Shown here: piece after piece, positions 1-8,210 of the stretch
How positions within the stretch are numbered: the stretch's first letter is position 1
How the letters are laid out: each line of letters starts with the position of its first letter
NCBI GenBank assembly: GCA_951812775.1
Contig: OX638326.1
Location: forward strand, 942,335 to 1,006,334
Direction of reading: 5' to 3'
DNA from: an uncultured Alphaproteobacteria bacterium
GTDB taxonomy: Bacteria > Pseudomonadota > Alphaproteobacteria > MPNO01 > UBA2964
Length of the DNA stretch: 64,000 bases
The notes under the pieces: generated by a model
Seen by the model: the letters and a program-made list of their open reading frames with translations, nothing else
Database searches by the model: none
Told to the model about the DNA's origin: nothing
Position numbers and translations under genes: made by a program

Positions 1-1183
1 TGATCGGTTTAGCCGGTCGAACCGGCCGTTCCGGCGTCATGTGGGCGCACTTCGCCCCTGGAGCCAGAGGAAACGGCGCATGTTATACGCCAGATTGGTC
101 ATGCCGATCTTGGCCTCGGCCCGGGCGATGCCGATGGTCCGAACCGAGAGCGCCATCAAGCCTTTCTGATGGGCGAAGACATGCTCGACGGCGGAGCGTA
201 CCGCCGAGCGCGCCGCGTTGGCCTTGGCCAGGGTCGCCGGCATCGGCTTGCCGCGCGGCTTGCGGAAGTGGATCTGGGAGCGCTTGCCTTGGCGCGCCAG
301 CATCTTCTCGTTACGCTTGGACCGATAGGCGGTATCCGCCCAGACCGGGCTCGCCGTGTTCTCCGGATCGATCAGACCGGCGAGCTGGCGGCCGTCATTG
401 GCGGCGGCATCGGTGACGCGCCACTTGCGGATCAACCCGTGCCGCCGGTCCGTGGAGATGTGGTTCTTGTAGCCAAACGCCGGCACCATGATCTCCGGCC
501 CCTTGGGGTGCCCATCCTCCAGACGCTTCACTCGGCCACGCTTCATGGTCCAGCGCGCATCCCGGTCTTTCTGGGCCAGCTTGGCCGGCTTGTCCTTCCA
601 CTCCTCTGGCACCTTGCCGGCCTTCAACGCCACCTTCTCCGGAACGCTGTTGCGCTGCCTGGGCGCCGCGACGATCGTGGCATCGACGATCTGGCCCGAC
701 AGCGCCAGGTAGCCATGGCCGCGCAGGTGTTCGTCGAAGCGATCGAACAACGCCTCGATCGCCTTGGCCTGCACCAGCAACTCACGGAACAGCCAGATCG
801 TCTTGGCGTCCGGCACCCGGGCGTGAAGCCCCAGGCCCAGGAACCGCATGAAAGACAGCCGGTCGCGGATCTGGAACTCGGTTTGATCATCCGAGAGATT
901 GTATAGTGCCTGCAACACCAGGATCTTGAACATCAGAACGGGGTCATAGGGAGGCCGGCCACCCTGGCGCCGGTCCGAGCGACGTAGCGCCCGGATCAAG
1001 GGCCGGCGAAACAACTCGAAATCGACCAACTCACCAAGCCGAAGCAACGGATCACCCGCCGCCGACAGTGCCGCGTAACGCTCATCAAGATCGAAAAAAC
1101 CGGGCTGATCCGACATTCCATCCTCCATCAAGCCGATGAGAGAAGTGAAGCAGATCATGGCCAAAATGACGAGGTGTTTAGAG
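1..1183 (-). mobile_element. IS5-family insertion sequence (left end outside window)
   Basis: The element carries one transposase gene read leftwards. Its right boundary is placed near 1183 because the neighbouring aldo/keto reductase reading frame, which should continue SPLGRG, changes at that point into unrelated sequence and stops within two codons. The 67 bases between this boundary and the transposase start would be the element's upstream end. The left end and its terminal inverted repeat are not visible: the bases before the transposase stop do not match the right end in inverted orientation, so the element probably runs past position 1. The exact ends and target duplication are therefore unproven. 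Confidence 0.8.
37..1116 (-). CDS. IS5-family transposase (DDE type)
   Basis: This is a 359-residue DDE transposase that would cut and rejoin the ends of its own IS element. The three catalytic positions are visible in order: the first Asp in QIVDATIV, the second Asp in VWADTAYRSK, and the Glu in SAVEHVFAHQKG. The motif KNHISTDRRHGLIRKW before the second Asp is also typical of the IS5 group. A longer frame opens at 1248, but the ATG at 1116 is preferred because GGAGG lies just upstream and the first 44 residues of the longer frame do not look like the family. The gene is intact, so the element could still be active. Confidence 0.9.
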   Translation of the reverse strand: MSDQPGFFDLDERYAALSAAGDPLLRLGELVDFELFRRPLIRALRRSDRRQGGRPPYDPVLMFKILVLQALYNLSDDQTEFQIRDRLSFMRFLGLGLHARVPDAKTIWLFRELLVQAKAIEALFDRFDEHLRGHGYLALSGQIVDATIVAAPRQRNSVPEKVALKAGKVPEEWKDKPAKLAQKDRDARWTMKRGRVKRLEDGHPKGPEIMVPAFGYKNHISTDRRHGLIRKWRVTDAAANDGRQLAGLIDPENTASPVWADTAYRSKRNEKMLARQGKRSQIHFRKPRGKPMPATLAKANAARSAVRSAVEHVFAHQKGLMALSVRTIGIARAEAKIGMTNLAYNMRRFLWLQGRSAPT

Positions 1184-1786
1184 GCGCCCAAGCGGCGAGT
1201 AAGCAACAAAGCCGATATCAAGATCTCGGCACAGCGGTAGAATTTCATCCTCTACAAATCGCGTCCAAAGCAAATACTCGGTCTGAAGCGCCGCAATAGG
1301 ATGAGTCGCATGCGCCCGACGAATTGTATCCGGACCCGCTTCAGAAAGTCCTAAATACCGGACTTTACCCTGCTCAACGAGCTGCGCCATAGCGCCGACC
1401 GTTTCCTCAATCGGCACGTCCTTATCCACACGATGCTGAAAAAAGAGATCAATCACATCTGTGTTCAGCCGCGACAGGCTCTTTTCGCACGCTTCGATGA
1501 CATATTCAGGACGGCCATCCGCGCGGCCACCCAAATTACCAAACTTGGTTGCCAGAAACACTTTGTCGCGTTGCCCGGCAAGCGCCCGTCCCAGCAATTC
1601 TTCATTCTTGCCACCGCCATAGGCGTCCGATGTATCAATGAAATTCAAGCCAGCATCGATACCCGCCTGCAATGCTGAAACTGCCTCATCTTTGTTCGCA
1701 GCGCCGTAAATGCTGGTCATTGCCATGCCACCCAACCCGATGGCAGATATGTCGACGTCACAACACCCTAGCTTCCGATATTTCAT
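1184..1786 (-). pseudogene. aldo/keto reductase, truncated by IS insertion
   Basis: The remaining ~200 residues are the N-terminal part of an NADP-dependent aldo/keto reductase of the YajO/general stress protein 69 type, a family usually about 320-340 residues long. Visible signatures are the AIGLGGMAM start, [18 protein letters not shown] with the catalytic Asp and Tyr, the catalytic Lys in FLATKFG, and the catalytic His region FFQHRVD. The frame ends at the family's YSPLGRG motif, where the IS5 element begins, so the C-terminal NADP-binding part is missing from this side. Start at 1786 is chosen over 1792 because GAGGG sits six bases before it. The remaining 3' part should lie left of the window beyond the IS. 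Confidence 0.85.
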
Positions 1787-1925
1787 ATCCATCCCTCAAA
1801 ATAGCTCCATTAAGCCAATTTGATACCACGCGGAAGCCGCGGGCAAGCGATACAAACGCTTGCCTGACATTGCCGGTTCTATCGCCCTGTAATACAGTCA
1901 CAAAAATCAAACAACGGAGGAAGAC

Positions 1926-2633
1926 ATGGCATCGGATTTTGAAGATCACTGTTGGAAAGACGTCGTCTCTGAGGGCGCTCTCAATATCTACAAACATTAT
2001 GAGCGCGAGACCTATGTTGGTGAAAAGCCAGCACTCCTCGCGATAGACCTCTACAAAATGGCCTATCAGGGCGGCCCAAAACCGGTTGAGGAACTGATTG
2101 ATGTCTATCCCAGCTCGTGCGGCGAAAATGCCTGGAACGCCATTCCACCAACCCAGAGCCTGTTCAAGGCGGCCCGTGCCGTTAGCATTCCGATTATTTA
2201 CTCAACCACTGAAACGCGCGCCGAAGCGAATATCGCCCGTGCCTATGCGACCAATCGCCAGAAGGTCCAGGTCTCTCCTGACGTCTGGGAGATCAAGGAA
2301 GAGTTTGCGCCGATGGAAGGCGATCTCATGGTTTACAAACAACGGGCCAGCGCTTTCGCCGGAACACCTTTGGTTTCGCAATTAAACCGTCTGGGTGTCG
2401 ACAGCCTCATCGTTTGTGGCGAAAGCACAAGCGGCTGCGTTCGCGCCAGTGTGGTCGATGGGTATTCGAACGGTATCCACGTGACAATGGCCGAGGAATG
2501 CTGCTTCGACCGCCACATGCTGTCGCACAAGGTCAATCTGTTTGACCTGCACCATAAATATGCTGACGTCATGCATACCGATGAAATCGTGGAGCATTTG
2601 TATTCGAAGGCCGGAATGAAGGAAGCGTCATAA
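1926..2633 (+). CDS. isochorismatase-family amidohydrolase
   Basis: This 235-residue cysteine hydrolase belongs to the isochorismatase-like superfamily, whose members include N-carbamoylsarcosine amidase, ureidoacrylate amidase and maleamate amidase. The catalytic triad can be placed at Asp41 (LLAIDLYK), Lys138 (MVYKQRAS) and Cys171 (STSGCVRAS). A GGAGG ribosome site precedes the ATG. It overlaps the next gene by one base, so the two are translated together. An amidase role on a small amide or carbamoyl compound is likely, fitting the nitrile hydratase nearby, but the substrate cannot be read from the sequence. Confidence 0.85.
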   Translation: MASDFEDHCWKDVVSEGALNIYKHYERETYVGEKPALLAIDLYKMAYQGGPKPVEELIDVYPSSCGENAWNAIPPTQSLFKAARAVSIPIIYSTTETRAEANIARAYATNRQKVQVSPDVWEIKEEFAPMEGDLMVYKQRASAFAGTPLVSQLNRLGVDSLIVCGESTSGCVRASVVDGYSNGIHVTMAEECCFDRHMLSHKVNLFDLHHKYADVMHTDEIVEHLYSKAGMKEAS

Positions 2634-3502
2634 TGGAACCAAGCCGCTACGGTCCATTTCCGTACACTCCTATTAATCGGCGTCCCAAGCTCAAATGGCC
2701 GAACGGCGCTCGTGTTGCGGTCTGGATTGCTCCCAATCTGGAGTTCTTTCCGCTGAACGAACCCGTTCCGGGCTCGCGTTATAGCTATACGCCGGAAGTC
2801 TCGTCCTGGTCGCAACGCGATTACGGCGCCCGCATCGGTGCCTTTCGGATTATGGATGTCCTGTCCCAGCGGAACATCCGTGCGACCTGTACGCTGAATT
2901 CAGAGGTATGCGACGCTTACCCTGAGATGATGGAAGACGCTGTGGCCCTCGGGTGGAATTTTATGGGGCACAATCAGAGCAATTCCCGCCCGTTCCACAA
3001 GACGCCGCCAGAGAATGATCAGCAAATGATCAAGGACGTCCTAGCCCGCATCACCGAATGTACAGGAACAAAGCCTCGTGGTTGGCTCGGATCCGGGTTA
3101 CAGGAAACCTGGAACACGCTGGATTATCTTGCGGAAGAAGGGCTCGATTATTGCTGTGACTGGACCAATGATGACCAGCCTTACTTCATGGAAGCGGGCG
3201 GGCGGAAGATCGTCTCTCTGCCCTATTCAACAGAGATCAACGACCTTCCGCAGTTTCGGGCTGGTCGGTCAAATGCCGAATTTGAGCAGATGATCCGCAG
3301 CCAGTTCGATACGCTTTACGAAGAAGGCGAAGACTCAGCGCGCGTCATGGCAATTTGTTTGCACCCCTTCGTTATCGGCGTGTCACACCGTATCGGCGTG
3401 CTGAAATCTGCTCTGGATTATATTCAGGGTCATGACGACGTATGGTTCGCAACCGCTGAAGAAATTGTCGATGCCTGGCTGGCCTCTGACGCAACTTTTT
3501 GA
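2633..3502 (+). CDS. polysaccharide deacetylase-family protein (PuuE/allantoinase-like)
   Basis: The 289-residue protein resembles the NodB-fold hydrolases of the PuuE branch, which in bacteria act on cyclic ureides or other amides rather than on polysaccharide. The N-terminal pattern GPFPYTPINRRP and GARVAVWIAPNLEFF is typical of that branch, as are RATCTLNSEVC, FMGHNQSN and the late CLHPFVIG segment. There is no signal peptide, so it acts in the cytoplasm. Its ATG overlaps the stop of the isochorismatase-family gene, and a NIPSNAP gene follows after nine bases. Together the pair may open and hydrolyse an amide-containing ring; that role is inference. Confidence 0.8.
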   Translation: MEPSRYGPFPYTPINRRPKLKWPNGARVAVWIAPNLEFFPLNEPVPGSRYSYTPEVSSWSQRDYGARIGAFRIMDVLSQRNIRATCTLNSEVCDAYPEMMEDAVALGWNFMGHNQSNSRPFHKTPPENDQQMIKDVLARITECTGTKPRGWLGSGLQETWNTLDYLAEEGLDYCCDWTNDDQPYFMEAGGRKIVSLPYSTEINDLPQFRAGRSNAEFEQMIRSQFDTLYEEGEDSARVMAICLHPFVIGVSHRIGVLKSALDYIQGHDDVWFATAEEIVDAWLASDATF

Positions 3503-3511
3503 GAGAAGAAC

Positions 3512-3847
3512 ATGATTATTGATCATCGCACTTACGACTTTCACCCCGGGAAAATGAAAGCCTGTATCTCGGTCTATGAAGAGTATGCGCTACCATTGCA
3601 GAAGAAATATCTTGGCAATTTTATCGGCTTTTTCACCACTGAAGTCGGACCAATCAATCAGGTCACCTTCATGTGGGGATTTGAAGATGCTGGGGACCGC
3701 GAGCGCCGACGTGCAAAAATGGAAGCCGATCCAGAGTGGGCAGAGTTTGCACGCCGCAGCGGCGAGCTGGGCGCTCTCAAGCAGCAAACCGATAAGCTGA
3801 TCCGCCCGGTGAAGTTTCTCACCTATTCAGTAGTCGTTATAGAGTAA
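3512..3847 (+). CDS. NIPSNAP family protein
   Basis: This 111-residue protein fits the NIPSNAP family, small alpha/beta-barrel proteins found in many catabolic operons. Typical features are the start MIIDHRTYDFHPGKM, the repeated hydrophobic strands, the NQVTFMWGFEDAGDRERRR segment and the DPEWAEFA stretch. The biochemical role of bacterial NIPSNAP proteins is poorly known. It is the third gene of a tight cluster with the two hydrolases upstream. Its last 11 bases overlap the end of the convergent gene on the other strand. Confidence 0.85.
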   Translation: MIIDHRTYDFHPGKMKACISVYEEYALPLQKKYLGNFIGFFTTEVGPINQVTFMWGFEDAGDRERRRAKMEADPEWAEFARRSGELGALKQQTDKLIRPVKFLTYSVVVIE

Positions 3848-4385
3848 GGGGCGTGAGGCCGCCCGGCACCTCTATATCGAAGATATTGAGGGTAATAGCG
3901 ATCAGATTGTAGTGCCCCAGCAAGCCGGCGAGGTCGGTTGCCCCTTGGTCGCCATGACGATCGACGATCTTCTGATAGATATCGTCGCTGACCCGTCTCG
4001 TCGCATAGAGCTCTGAACAGAAATCATAGATTTCTTCTTCAGCACTATCTTCGAATACCGGTCGTTCACCTAGCCGAATGGCTTCGATCACCGCCTCGGA
4101 AACACCCGATTTACGAGCTTCGCTATCATGGGCAAACCACTCATATTGGGCTTTCCAGTGATAGGCAGTTACCAGAATAGCGACCTCGCGCAAATTCCAG
4201 GGGATCAAGCAGTCATAACGTACAAACTGCCCCAGTTTCTGAATCTTGTCCGCAAGCTCCGGGCTGTTCAGCAACGCTAAGAACGGGCCCCGGACGCCAC
4301 CGCGCGGGCCGCCCGCTATGTCGTCATATACCTTTTGCTGTTCAGGGCTCATTTCGTCGCGTGAAACTTCTGACGTCCGCGCCAT
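3837..4385 (-). CDS. carboxymuconolactone decarboxylase family protein
   Basis: The 182-residue protein belongs to the CMD/AhpD-like all-helical family. It has the usual N-terminal arrangement (RDEMSPEQQKVYDDI, then GPFLALLNSPELADKIQKLGQ), followed by LREVAILVTAYHWKAQYEWFAHDSEARKSG, in which the family often has a CxxC pair. Here no cysteine pair is present, so a peroxidase function is unlikely and a decarboxylase or lactone-handling role is more plausible. AAGGAGAAG lies upstream of the ATG. It follows the molybdenum hydroxylase gene in the same direction after 28 bases and is probably cotranscribed with it. Confidence 0.85.
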   Translation of the reverse strand: MARTSEVSRDEMSPEQQKVYDDIAGGPRGGVRGPFLALLNSPELADKIQKLGQFVRYDCLIPWNLREVAILVTAYHWKAQYEWFAHDSEARKSGVSEAVIEAIRLGERPVFEDSAEEEIYDFCSELYATRRVSDDIYQKIVDRHGDQGATDLAGLLGHYNLIAITLNIFDIEVPGGLTPLTL

Positions 4386-4413
4386 TACAATCTTCTCCTT
4401 GTTTCGTATGCAG

Positions 4414-6747
4414 TCAAACGACCGACCGAATTTGTGAAATTATTTCGGATGGCGTCACCGGGTACTTGTCGAGCTTCACGTCAAACTCCCGCAACGCATT
4501 TTCAATCGCTGACAGAATAGCCGGTGCCGCCGTCATAACGCCGCATTCCCCAACGCCCTTCACACCAATCGGATTTCTGTCCGTCGCTGATTCCTGGTGG
4601 ATAATTTCATAATTCGGGACTTCGGGTGCGGTGGGGATTAGGTACTCCGCAAGATTGGTCGATTGCGGCATCGCTTGTTCGTCATAGATCATATTCTCAA
4701 AAAGCGCGTGTCCCAGCCCAAGCGTGACGCCTCCCTGGACCTGACCATCAACAATAAAGGGATTAATCAGGGTGCCACTGTCATGGACAATGACATAGCG
4801 ATTGATCCGAACATGGCCGGTACCAGTATCAACTTCGAGTTCCACACCGTGAGCGCCATTTGCATACGCCACATTGTCAGGCATGAAGCTTTCTTCGGCC
4901 TCAAGCCCCGGCGTGATTCCTTCTGGCAGCGCATAGCCAGGTACCCCGGCGACAGCGCCTGCAATCTGGCGAAAATCTACCGCAAGGTCGGGAACACCTT
5001 TCACAACGACCTTACCGTCAACCAACTCCAAATCTTCCGCCGACGCTTCCAAAAGATGTGCCGCAATGGCAAGCACTTTCTTTCGAACAGCCGTTGCCGC
5101 CAAATGAATAGAAGATCCCGCGCAAACTGTTTGACGACTGGCAAATCCGCCAAAACCCTGCGTTACATTCTGAGTATCTCCATGAACCACCGTTACCTCT
5201 GCCGGACTGACGCCAAGCTGGTCCGCAACAATCTGCGACATGGCCGTTTCGAACCCCTGCCCCATCGCGATACCACCGGTATAGACCGAAATCTTTCCAG
5301 ACGTCCCGATGCGGACAACGCCCGTTTCAAACGGACCACGTCCTGTTGGTTTCACATAGTTTGCGATAGCAAGACCCAAATAACGGCCTTCCGCCCGCGC
5401 GGCTGCCTGACGTGACGGGAAATCGTTAAAATCCAGCGCTTTAAGTAAATCACTCTGGCATTTCTCGTAATTACCACTGTCATAGACGATTTGTTGTCCT
5501 GCTTGCATTTTTAGCGGATGGGCATAGGGCATGTCCTCAAAGCGGATCAGGTTACGCTCCCGCACCACTGTACGATCGAGGCCTGCCGCATCGGCTGCAC
5601 GATCGATCATCCGTTCCATCGTGAAACAACCCTGGGGATGTCCCGCGCCCCGCATCGATGTCGCGGGCACCTTGTTGGTATGGGCAACGATGACATTTAA
5701 GGCATAGTTTGGAATGACATAGGGCCCCAGAATCGTCGTCGCCGCGCTGAAAGGAATATTAAATCCGCGGGCCGTATAGGCACCCTGATCATGATGCATT
5801 TGCCCGCGCAGGCCGAGGATTTTGCCCTCTTCATCGACGGCCATTTCAACATCCCAGAACTGATCCCGTTCCTGGGTCGTCGTAATTAAATGTTCGCGGC
5901 GGTCTTCGACCCATTTCACCGGCTTACCGAGCAACATCGTAGCGGCGCTGATCACAGCATCTTCGGGATAAAACAGAAGCTTTGGCCCAAACCCGCCACC
6001 GATATTGGGGACAATCACCCGTATCTGCGCCTCATCAAGTCCCAGCAGATAAACCAGAACACTGCGATGAGAATGCGGCGCCTGGCAGGAACTCCACATC
6101 GTGAAGGTTTCCCGTAAAGGGTCATAGCGCGCGACGCTGCCACGACATTCCATAGAATTGGAAACTCCACGATGTTGATAAAGCTCCGATCTCACGACAT
6201 GTGCGGCATCTGCAAAGGCTTTATCAACATCGCCATGACCAAAATTCAGGTCGTGGACAATATTCCCTGGTGATTTTTGACGAGCGTTAACAGACGGTGC
6301 CTCTGGCTTCGCTGCCTCGCGTGGATCAGCGAGAACAGGAAGCGGATCATAATCAACGACCACCAGCTGTGCGGCATCTTCTGCGATATATCGATTTTCG
6401 GCGATGACGGCGACGATAGGTTCGCCGACATAACACACCTCATCGCGCGCCAGAATATAGGGTCCGACATCCACCCGGTCTCCAGGCGTGGGGAAATTTT
6501 CCGGCACACGTTCCTGCGATAAAACGGGAAGCAAGTCATCAATCGTATATACCGCAATAACGCCGGGAACTGACTGTGCTGCTGATACATCTATCGAGCT
6601 GATCCGGGCATGCGCCATCTGGCTCCTGACGACGGCGAGATACAACATACCCTTGATCTGGATGTCATCGACAAAAGTGGCTTCACCCGCCAACAATTTA
6701 TCGTCTTCCAGGCGTGTGATCTTTTTGCCGACATAGGTGTCGGGCAT
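4414..6747 (-). CDS. xanthine dehydrogenase-family molybdopterin-binding subunit (CoxL-like, copy 1)
   Basis: This 777-residue protein is the large, molybdopterin-cytosine-dinucleotide-binding subunit of a molybdenum hydroxylase. The first ~120 residues are the a/b hammerhead domain (VGKKITRLEDDKLLAGEATFVDDI). The MoCo domains follow with IGGGFGPKL, TSMRGAGHP and IAMGQGFET. The catalytic base is Glu734 in GVKGVGECG. TSMRGAGHP differs from the AYxCSFR loop of true CO dehydrogenase, so the enzyme probably hydroxylates an organic substrate. The FAD and 2Fe-2S subunits normally encoded beside it are absent. Two other large subunits lie at 30738-33065 and 34773-37106. It is followed by the CMD-family gene. 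Confidence 0.93.
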   Translation of the reverse strand: MPDTYVGKKITRLEDDKLLAGEATFVDDIQIKGMLYLAVVRSQMAHARISSIDVSAAQSVPGVIAVYTIDDLLPVLSQERVPENFPTPGDRVDVGPYILARDEVCYVGEPIVAVIAENRYIAEDAAQLVVVDYDPLPVLADPREAAKPEAPSVNARQKSPGNIVHDLNFGHGDVDKAFADAAHVVRSELYQHRGVSNSMECRGSVARYDPLRETFTMWSSCQAPHSHRSVLVYLLGLDEAQIRVIVPNIGGGFGPKLLFYPEDAVISAATMLLGKPVKWVEDRREHLITTTQERDQFWDVEMAVDEEGKILGLRGQMHHDQGAYTARGFNIPFSAATTILGPYVIPNYALNVIVAHTNKVPATSMRGAGHPQGCFTMERMIDRAADAAGLDRTVVRERNLIRFEDMPYAHPLKMQAGQQIVYDSGNYEKCQSDLLKALDFNDFPSRQAAARAEGRYLGLAIANYVKPTGRGPFETGVVRIGTSGKISVYTGGIAMGQGFETAMSQIVADQLGVSPAEVTVVHGDTQNVTQGFGGFASRQTVCAGSSIHLAATAVRKKVLAIAAHLLEASAEDLELVDGKVVVKGVPDLAVDFRQIAGAVAGVPGYALPEGITPGLEAEESFMPDNVAYANGAHGVELEVDTGTGHVRINRYVIVHDSGTLINPFIVDGQVQGGVTLGLGHALFENMIYDEQAMPQSTNLAEYLIPTAPEVPNYEIIHQESATDRNPIGVKGVGECGVMTAAPAILSAIENALREFDVKLDKYPVTPSEIISQIRSVV

Positions 6748-6791
6748 GACGTTGCTCCGAGTTCTAACTTTTACTTCTTATGACAGAGGCT

Positions 6792-7436
6792 TCATGACGC
6801 CGTCGGGTTAGCGACACCGACCATCGTATCCCGTGTCACGATGGCTGCCAACTGCTCTTCACTCCAGCCTTCGGTTCCCTCGGGCCGCCGGGGAATCACC
6901 AGGTAGCGTAAATCCGCCAGACTATCGTGAACGCGAACCGTCATATCATCGGGCACGTCGGTGCCAAATTCTGAAAGAACCTTACGAGGCTCGATCACGA
7001 CCCTCGAGCGATAACTCTTGCTGCGGTACCAATCCGGCGGCATGCCCAGAACAGCGCGCGGATAACATGAACACAGCGTGCAGACGACAACATTTTGAAC
7101 ATCGTCGGTATTCTCAACCACCGTCATCTTGGCTGCGCCCGCATCAACGCCAACTTCAGCGAGGGCGGCGTTGCCGTCATCGAGTAGCCGTTGTTTAAAG
7201 TCCGGATCCGTCCAGGCCTTAGCGATGATCATGGCACCATCGGATTTTTGCAGTGATTCTACTTTTTCCTGCGCCGCGCGAAGCTCCTCCGGCGTTAAAT
7301 GCCCCTTTTCCATCAGCAATTCACGGATGGCGTAGGTCATTAACTCATAACGACCAGGCTCGCCATCTTCGATATTGGGCTGAAAAGTGAGATCATGATC
7401 ATGATCGTGGTCATGGGTCCCGCGTTCTTCCGCCAT
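6792..7436 (-). CDS. nitrile hydratase alpha / thiocyanate hydrolase gamma subunit, Co-type
   Basis: This 214-residue subunit binds the active-site metal. The metal site is C119-T-L-C122-S-C124, and Thr at the second position is the signature of cobalt-type nitrile hydratases and of thiocyanate hydrolase. Further family motifs are MPPDWYRSKSYRSRVV and EPRKVL. The N terminus carries an alternating His-Asp run (HDHDHDHD), a plausible metal-binding tail. Start at 7436 is chosen because GGGAG lies seven bases before it; the longer frame from 7478 would overlap the preceding gene. It is the last of three subunit genes in the order N-beta, C-beta, alpha. Substrate, nitrile or thiocyanate, is unresolved. 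Confidence 0.93.
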   Translation of the reverse strand: MAEERGTHDHDHDHDLTFQPNIEDGEPGRYELMTYAIRELLMEKGHLTPEELRAAQEKVESLQKSDGAMIIAKAWTDPDFKQRLLDDGNAALAEVGVDAGAAKMTVVENTDDVQNVVVCTLCSCYPRAVLGMPPDWYRSKSYRSRVVIEPRKVLSEFGTDVPDDMTVRVHDSLADLRYLVIPRRPEGTEGWSEEQLAAIVTRDTMVGVANPTAS

Positions 7437-7459
7437 CTTAAATCTCCCGTCTTGCCGCC

Positions 7460-7744
7460 TTATGCAGGCAGCAACCAATGTTCGTAGATATCGACATCTA
7501 CTGTGTCAGTTTCAGGTCCTGCATAGTCGTCCCAAACATGCGATTGTTTGAACCGAACTCTGTACAGTGTTTTCTTGGGCAAGCCATCAAATCCGTAGGC
7601 CAATTCTTCCGGGTTGGCAAAATCACCGCAAACCCGCTCAATTTCGCCAGTTTTGCCCCGAATGTAATATGGCGTACGTCGATGCCCTGGTGGGTGGGTC
7701 GAAATAACCTTTACGGTATCTCCCGGTGCGAAGTTTCCGCTCAT
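7460..7744 (-). CDS. nitrile hydratase beta C-terminal domain as separate subunit (thiocyanate hydrolase alpha-like)
   Basis: The 94 residues correspond to the C-terminal SH3-like barrel of the nitrile hydratase beta subunit: FAPGDTVKVISTHPPGHRRTPYYIRGKTG, then FDGLPKKTLYRVRF and a terminal DIYEHWL. In ordinary nitrile hydratases this domain is fused behind the helical beta N terminus; here it is a stand-alone chain, as in thiocyanate hydrolase and toyocamycin nitrile hydratase. Its ATG overlaps the stop of the upstream subunit in an ATGA arrangement, so the two halves are translationally coupled and presumably made in equal amounts. Confidence 0.92.
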   Translation of the reverse strand: MSGNFAPGDTVKVISTHPPGHRRTPYYIRGKTGEIERVCGDFANPEELAYGFDGLPKKTLYRVRFKQSHVWDDYAGPETDTVDVDIYEHWLLPA

Positions 7745-8079
7745 CCCCGTGCCTCCGCCATACGCTGCGCGATCTTGCTCATGCGTTCTTCAAGTTCTTC
7801 ATCAGAGAAAAGGCCTTTTTCAACAAGGATCATTTTCATCGATTCTGTGGAACGCTCGTAATAGTCAAGATCGTTATATAGCGGCTCACCCATCTGTTCC
7901 CGTGCGCGCCTTGATTCATCAGTCACATAAAGATGGCGGCCTGCCGCTCCTAACGCGTTGCTGATTGCCGTGGACTGGCGTTCCCACGGTTTCATCTCTG
8001 TTACTTCCGGATCGATAGGGCCGTAATCCTTACCACCTATATCGTGATATCCCCGGCGCGGGTCATCTGTATCTGCCAT
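7741..8079 (-). CDS. nitrile hydratase beta N-terminal domain as separate subunit (thiocyanate hydrolase beta-like)
   Basis: This 112-residue protein matches the helical N-terminal half of nitrile hydratase beta: RRGYHDIGGKDYGPI at the start, then MKPWERQSTAISNAL and a charged helix LDYYERSTESMKMILVEKG. It is the first gene of the three-subunit operon. The start at 8079 is preferred to 8109 because GGGAG lies nine bases upstream and the family begins shortly before the HDIGG motif. The gene order matches scnB-scnA-scnC of thiocyanate hydrolase. No separate nitrile hydratase activator gene is visible in the operon. Confidence 0.9.
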   Translation of the reverse strand: MADTDDPRRGYHDIGGKDYGPIDPEVTEMKPWERQSTAISNALGAAGRHLYVTDESRRAREQMGEPLYNDLDYYERSTESMKMILVEKGLFSDEELEERMSKIAQRMAEARG

Positions 8080-8210
8080 GAGCTTTAACTCCCGTAATGT
8101 CCGGCGCATTTTCCCACATTGTACTCAATGGTCAACAGAACTCGTCCTTTGACCACCCTTCTGGCGCCTTCTATATTCCAGACTAACGGAATAACACAGG
8201 GAGCGAGATC

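Noticed and set aside
169..906. 245-residue rightward frame opposite the transposase
   Set aside because: It is the antisense reading of a GC-rich DDE transposase gene.
4414..6747. True aerobic CO dehydrogenase
   Set aside because: The active-site loop TSMRGAGH is not the AYxCSFR form and the CoxM and CoxS genes are absent.
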